A stretch of DNA of 64,000 nucleotides, taken from Argentina anserina. Its lineage: Eukaryota; Streptophyta; Magnoliopsida; Rosales; Rosaceae. The notes under the pieces were generated by a model, which was given only the letters and a program-made list of their open reading frames with translations, was not told the origin of the DNA and did not search any database. The position numbers and the translations under genes are program-made. Each line of letters starts with the position of its first letter. Within the stretch, counting starts at the first letter, position 1. Location of the stretch: positions 5,394,001 to 5,458,000 of the forward strand of contig NC_065877.1 of assembly GCF_933775445.1 (NCBI RefSeq), read 5' to 3'. This document shows, in pieces, positions 59,814-64,000 of the stretch.

Positions 59814-60422
59814 GGAAGTTTATATTTATACTTCCCAAAATGGCATATGCACCTCTCTTTTTTTCCATATCAATTTTGACAAAGTTAATGCATGTGAAAT
59901 GACTAAAAAGACATTAAGAGTATAAAAATCAAATCAAATCAAATCAATCTAAACTCTTTTTCTACAAACATACGACATAAGTTTTAAACATGAGAAATTT
60001 TTTTCCTAATGTAATCTATAGACATTGACTCTGATGTATTTTTCGAAAGATGATGTGCACACTGTATTAATATGTTTTTGGGTTTTTAGCTTATGTACAC
60101 AATGACTTCATTTTTCGGTTCCAATATAATTATCATAATAAATAATGATGTTAAAGAACTTGTATAATATATTTGGTAATATATTGCATCTTTGAAAAAA
60201 CAAACAGAAAAAAAATAAGTGTGATGGAGCTCTGATTAAAAGAGGTATAATTAACAATTGTGGAGGTATGTATAACATTTTATTGATTTAATTGGATAAT
60301 TGACATTTTGGGAAAACTATAGAGGTCTAAATGGCATTTTGCTATTTTGTAAAAGCAAATTGGAGGTGCATTGACTAAGAAGGTGTATATGTCATTTTAG
60401 GAGGTATGAATAGAAGCTTCTA
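59814..60422. mobile_element. MITE with 8-bp target duplication
   Basis: Ends are inverted copies: TACTTCCCAAAATGGCATAT near 59840 against ATATGTCATTTTAGGAGGTA near 60388. AAACTTAA flanks it at 59806-59813 and 60423-60430. About 609 bp, AT-rich, no ORF. The 8-bp duplication suggests hAT; a 9-bp one with a mismatch (Mutator) is possible. Confidence 0.65.
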
Positions 60423-60568
60423 AAACTTAAATGTTGCAGTATATAATTAATCAACGTTCTTGCATCGGTAATATATATAGGTTTGAAATGTTGAATGCTA
60501 AACAAGAGAGGGATCGATCAAGATTTTACATCAAAGGGTTCTTGGTCATTGTAACAGGTTTCTAGATT

Positions 60569-61086
60569 AATTATTATGTGTACCCGCCACATCAAGTGAC
60601 ATTGTCATGTGGTGTACCTAACCAATCATATTACGTCATGGTATAATTAACATGCACGCGGTGAAAATTACAAAAAATTATTTACATATAAGAACCAATC
60701 ACAGTAAAAAAATTACTAATACCATTAAGGGAGTACATCACGTGAGATATATGGCGTGTATATATAATAATTTCTCCAAGCTTCTAATCCTCAAGGAATA
60801 TAAGGGTGTAATTTCAAAACCCTAATAGTAATTATTATGTGTACCCGCTACATCACGTGACATTGTCATGTGGTGTATCTAACCAATCATATTACATCAT
60901 GGTATAATTAAAATGTACGCGGTGAAAATTACAAAAGTTTCTTTATAAGAACCAATCACAGTAAAAAAATTACTAATAACATTAAGGGAGTACATCACGT
61001 GAGATACGTGGCGTGTATATATAATAATTTCTCCAAACTTCTAATCCTCATGGAATATAAGGGTGTAATTTCAAAACCCTAATATT
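60569..61086. repeat. Tandem duplication of a 261-bp unit (two copies)
   Basis: Unit 1 60569-60829 and unit 2 60830 to about 61086 are roughly 93 percent alike by eye: both run from AATTATTATGTGTACCCGC to TTTCAAAACCCTAAT. Each has a CACGTG core in CATCACGTGAG; unit 2 has a second in CATCACGTGAC. A partial third copy lies 32 kb away at 28130-28280. Confidence 0.88.
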
Positions 61087-63229
61087 AATAGAAGGAAATA
61101 TTGAAACTGCCAAATGCCAAATGGATTATCAAGTTGGTGAAGAGTGCAAGCAATAGGGATAAGATGAGTATTTACAGTCACAGACGCGAGCTGAATATGA
61201 ATAATGTAAGAACAAATTTGAACGAGGAAAACTTGGACCAAATTGTAAGCTTTTTTATTTATTATTATTATTAAAGCCGATTCTTTTGGGGTTATATATA
61301 TATATAATAATAATAATTTCAAAATTATATACATATATATTATATAGCCAATCGTTTACTCTTCCATGCCTTTATTTTGAGGACCTTGTGTTATTAACGT
61401 GACTTGGAACAACTTTAACTTAATCTCGGTAGTGATTGGTAGACATGCATGTATAATTGGATATGTATATCTTTCATTTTCTCATCCCACTTGGCTTTTC
61501 TTTTATAAGACCGAATGCTTTAATATTCATACCTTTTCCCCTTCTATTCTTCTAGATCGATCGATTCTCTCCTTCGATCTGCATAGAAATTGCTCAAGAA
61601 TATAACACCGGCTTCATTCCACTTGACATTTTAATGAAGCACACGCAAGTATTATATACGGTGCATAACTGTATTTTTGATGTTTAATTACTTAATGTAC
61701 ATGGTACATATAGTGTAACTAATTGATATATATATATATATTATATAATCAAGCTTTGTTGAATTACATAGAGGAAATATATAATCCCCAAATTGTATGA
61801 TAAATACAAACCCATCATTCTAAGAAATTAGAGGATGCCATCAGTGTCCAAGCTAGCTATAGTTTCCAATTAGTAGTATTGTGTGTGATTGATATTATCA
61901 AGACTAACATGCAAATTAAAGGATCCATAGTCAAGATGATTTAAAAGTCACTATCTGAAATATTTGATTTGTCACAGGTTAGTTTATAGGTTTGTTTATA
62001 GGCACAAATGCATGCTCTGCAATTGAAATCATATGGTTTATAATTGATTGACCTCATTCACAATATAATGACGGTTGTATGATTTCGGAATGCATAACCT
62101 GTGTTAGTGTAGTTTAAAACTTTCACTTTATATTATTATTTTTATTTCAATAGGTTTTATTCGTTCTATATATATCACCTTGAGATGATTTGTCTTCTTG
62201 TCACTTTGTATTACATTATCCATTATTTTCCATGTAATGCATCCTACTTTTACCATTGAGTCTTACTCATTTGTTGTTTTCTCTAAAGAATTATCATTTG
62301 TCGAACAATTAACATGCGTTTGCTCGAGGAGTTCAAAAGTTGAGGTCCTCTATGAATCAGATGCTCAGCTTTTAAAGAGTGTGATGCTAGATAGATGTAC
62401 TAACTAGATGTTAATAACTTTTTGAAGAAAGGAGATGAACAACTGCATGCCAAGGATTTGAAAATATGCTTAACCCGGCCCCAACCTACCTTCCAAGTTG
62501 TAAAAGACGCATCAATCAAAATGCTGTAATGATCGAAAGAGTATATAATCTATAGATAACGTCATAAAACTAGTTCCAAGGTGTACCTACGTACGATTAA
62601 CTCAATGTATATTAATAAGTATATCTGTATCGATCTTTCTGAAAAAAAAAAAACACTGGGATTCAGTCAAAGTTTTTTTCTTTTCGATAAGGTGGGATTG
62701 AGTCAAGTTGCTGAAGCTAATAAGTACCTTTTAACGTAGATGTTCTTAATTATATGCTAAATAATGTAATTACATGTTAGTACACTGTCCTAATAATCGT
62801 GCAGAAAAAGGTGGCGAAGTGTATAAGTGAGGTAGTACCGCCCTGCTTGTATAATAATGTCTGAATTTGGTGGGATTAATTTCGTTCGGACTGTACCAAA
62901 CTATCAATTATGAAACGTAATTGTGTACTGCTGATCACCTTACACATACGTTTTGGCGACTTGGATGAGTTGGATCTGAATGACTGAATCAGTGAATGGG
63001 TGGACCGGCACGAACGCAGAGAAACTACTTCGTGGAGAAGAAAGTGTATCTTGAAGTGGAGCCCTATTTATTCGAAAATATATCATGAAACTACTTCGTG
63101 GATAAGAATATATACGTCATGTAAAGGTTCGAACTGTATGTACATGATATATTCTTCGAATGCATGCATGCAAAATAAACACCAACTCCATCTGACAGAT
63201 CAAAGTAGCCTACTGCTTACATGCATTTG

Positions 63230-63233
<4 letters not shown>

Positions 63234-63265
<32 letters not shown>
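63234..63265. repeat. (TA)n microsatellite
   Basis: AT dinucleotide run of about 32 bases. Confidence 0.9.
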
Positions 63266-63267
<2 letters not shown>

Positions 63268-63677
63268 CTACTTGCTAGATTCATTTTTTAAAACAGCTGT
63301 ATGTATCTTATATTTATCTAATTAAGGAGCTGCATGCGGATTTATATATAATTAGGTTGTTGCATCATCGTATACTCGTAGGCTCGTAGCCATGTGATAG
63401 ACGGTGAACAGATACAGTGTACATTATTAGCAAATACGACTGGTTGTTCTTCATCGATCCAGGATCCAGCTATGGCTTGTTTGCTTTCGATGAATTATGT
63501 AAGCATACTTGAGTATAAGAGCGGCCTTTAAAGAGCGGCAAGGGCTAGGGGTCACTTTACTAACTAACCATATAGTTTCCTGATCGATCTCATGTGCCTT
63601 CTGTTCTGGTGTGTACATTTCCCAGAGAAAACCACAGGTATCAAGCAGTTGTAGAAGGAAAAAACAACCACGTACTC

Positions 63678-64000
63678 AGTGGCGGATCCAGGAATTTGAG
63701 TTCGGATGGACTTGAGTTTTTTATGAAACGAAAAAAAAAATATGAAAAATCTCGGCGGTGTGAGAGACTTATATTAAGTGGGAAAAAGTGCACTTTGAGG
63801 GATCCTTACTCATTAATACAATATAAGAATAAACTAAGTAAATCTAATCCTAAAGTTCGATAAATTTTCAAAGTCATAGATCACCATCTCATTGTCAACG
63901 AAATCAACATACTATTTTTTAGAATCATCCACTGGCTTGACTGGAGACTCTAAAGGCAATGGTGCATCATCAAAGTTTGGAGAAGCTACAGAAGGAGTAT
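63678..64000. repeat. Possible GTGGCGGA-type element, cut by the window edge
   Basis: Starts AGTGGCGGATCCAGGA, like the elements at 451 and 52515. The other end is not in the window, so the extent is unknown. Confidence 0.3.

Larger units (their letters stand above)
61087..64000. other. Gene-poor right end
   Basis: AT-rich, with TA runs at about 61722-61741 and 63234-63265. No coding region, tRNA or miRNA was recognised; open frames at 61399-61605, 62198-62407 and 63594-63863 match nothing known to me. Confidence 0.45.

Noticed and set aside
63110..63140. GGTTCGAAC as a tRNA T-arm
   Set aside because: No acceptor stem, D-arm or anticodon arm could be placed around it.

Overview
The window is nuclear DNA from a flowering plant, almost certainly a eudicot. 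It shows intron-rich plant genes, AT-rich spacers full of MITEs and microsatellites, a degenerate Ty1/copia retrotransposon and a plant microRNA gene. A rosid, possibly Rosaceae, is my guess only; nothing in the sequence proves the species.

Layout, left to right: a repeat-rich spacer with a 25-bp minisatellite (1-2.2 kb); an MIF/D-dopachrome tautomerase-like gene (2.3-3.6 kb, +); an intronless PRA1 family gene (4.9-5.6 kb, +); an IMK2-type LRR receptor pseudokinase (8.0-10.5 kb, +); an ABRO1/FAM175B-like BRISC subunit (11.8-13.0 kb, +); an F-box gene (13.9-15.1 kb, -) with a broken F-box copy beside it (15.9-17.0 kb, -); a DREB2-type AP2/ERF gene with an unusual internal repeat (20.3-22.4 kb, +); a 13-exon plastid-type MATE transporter (23.5-27.1 kb, -); a MIR390 gene (about 30.1-30.5 kb, -); two TBL acetyltransferase-family genes (36.5-39.7 and 47.8-51.1 kb, -) separated by a copia element nested in a LINE-like insertion; a 1.08-kb near-perfect foldback element (54.9-56.0 kb); a PYL4-type abscisic acid receptor (57.5-58.2 kb, -); and a repeat-rich, gene-poor right end.

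From memory of the Arabidopsis map, PYL4, TBL34, MIR390A, DTX44, a DREB2-type gene and PRA1.B4 lie in this order at At2g38310-At2g38360. TBL35, PRA1.B5 and MDL2 lie together at At5g01620-At5g01650. The window carries the same set in collinear order, so it looks like an anciently conserved block and not a random gene set. This supports the gene identities, and especially the microRNA.

The genes do not form one pathway. Stress and hormone functions are prominent (PYL4-like ABA receptor, DREB2-like factor, ABRO1-like BRISC subunit). miR390 acts through TAS3 tasiRNAs on auxin response factors, and the TBL genes act on wall polysaccharide acetylation. The features most worth a second look are four 39-residue tandem repeats and an enlarged AP2-domain loop in the DREB2-like protein, the long palindromic element at 54.9-56.0 kb, and the MIR390 locus.
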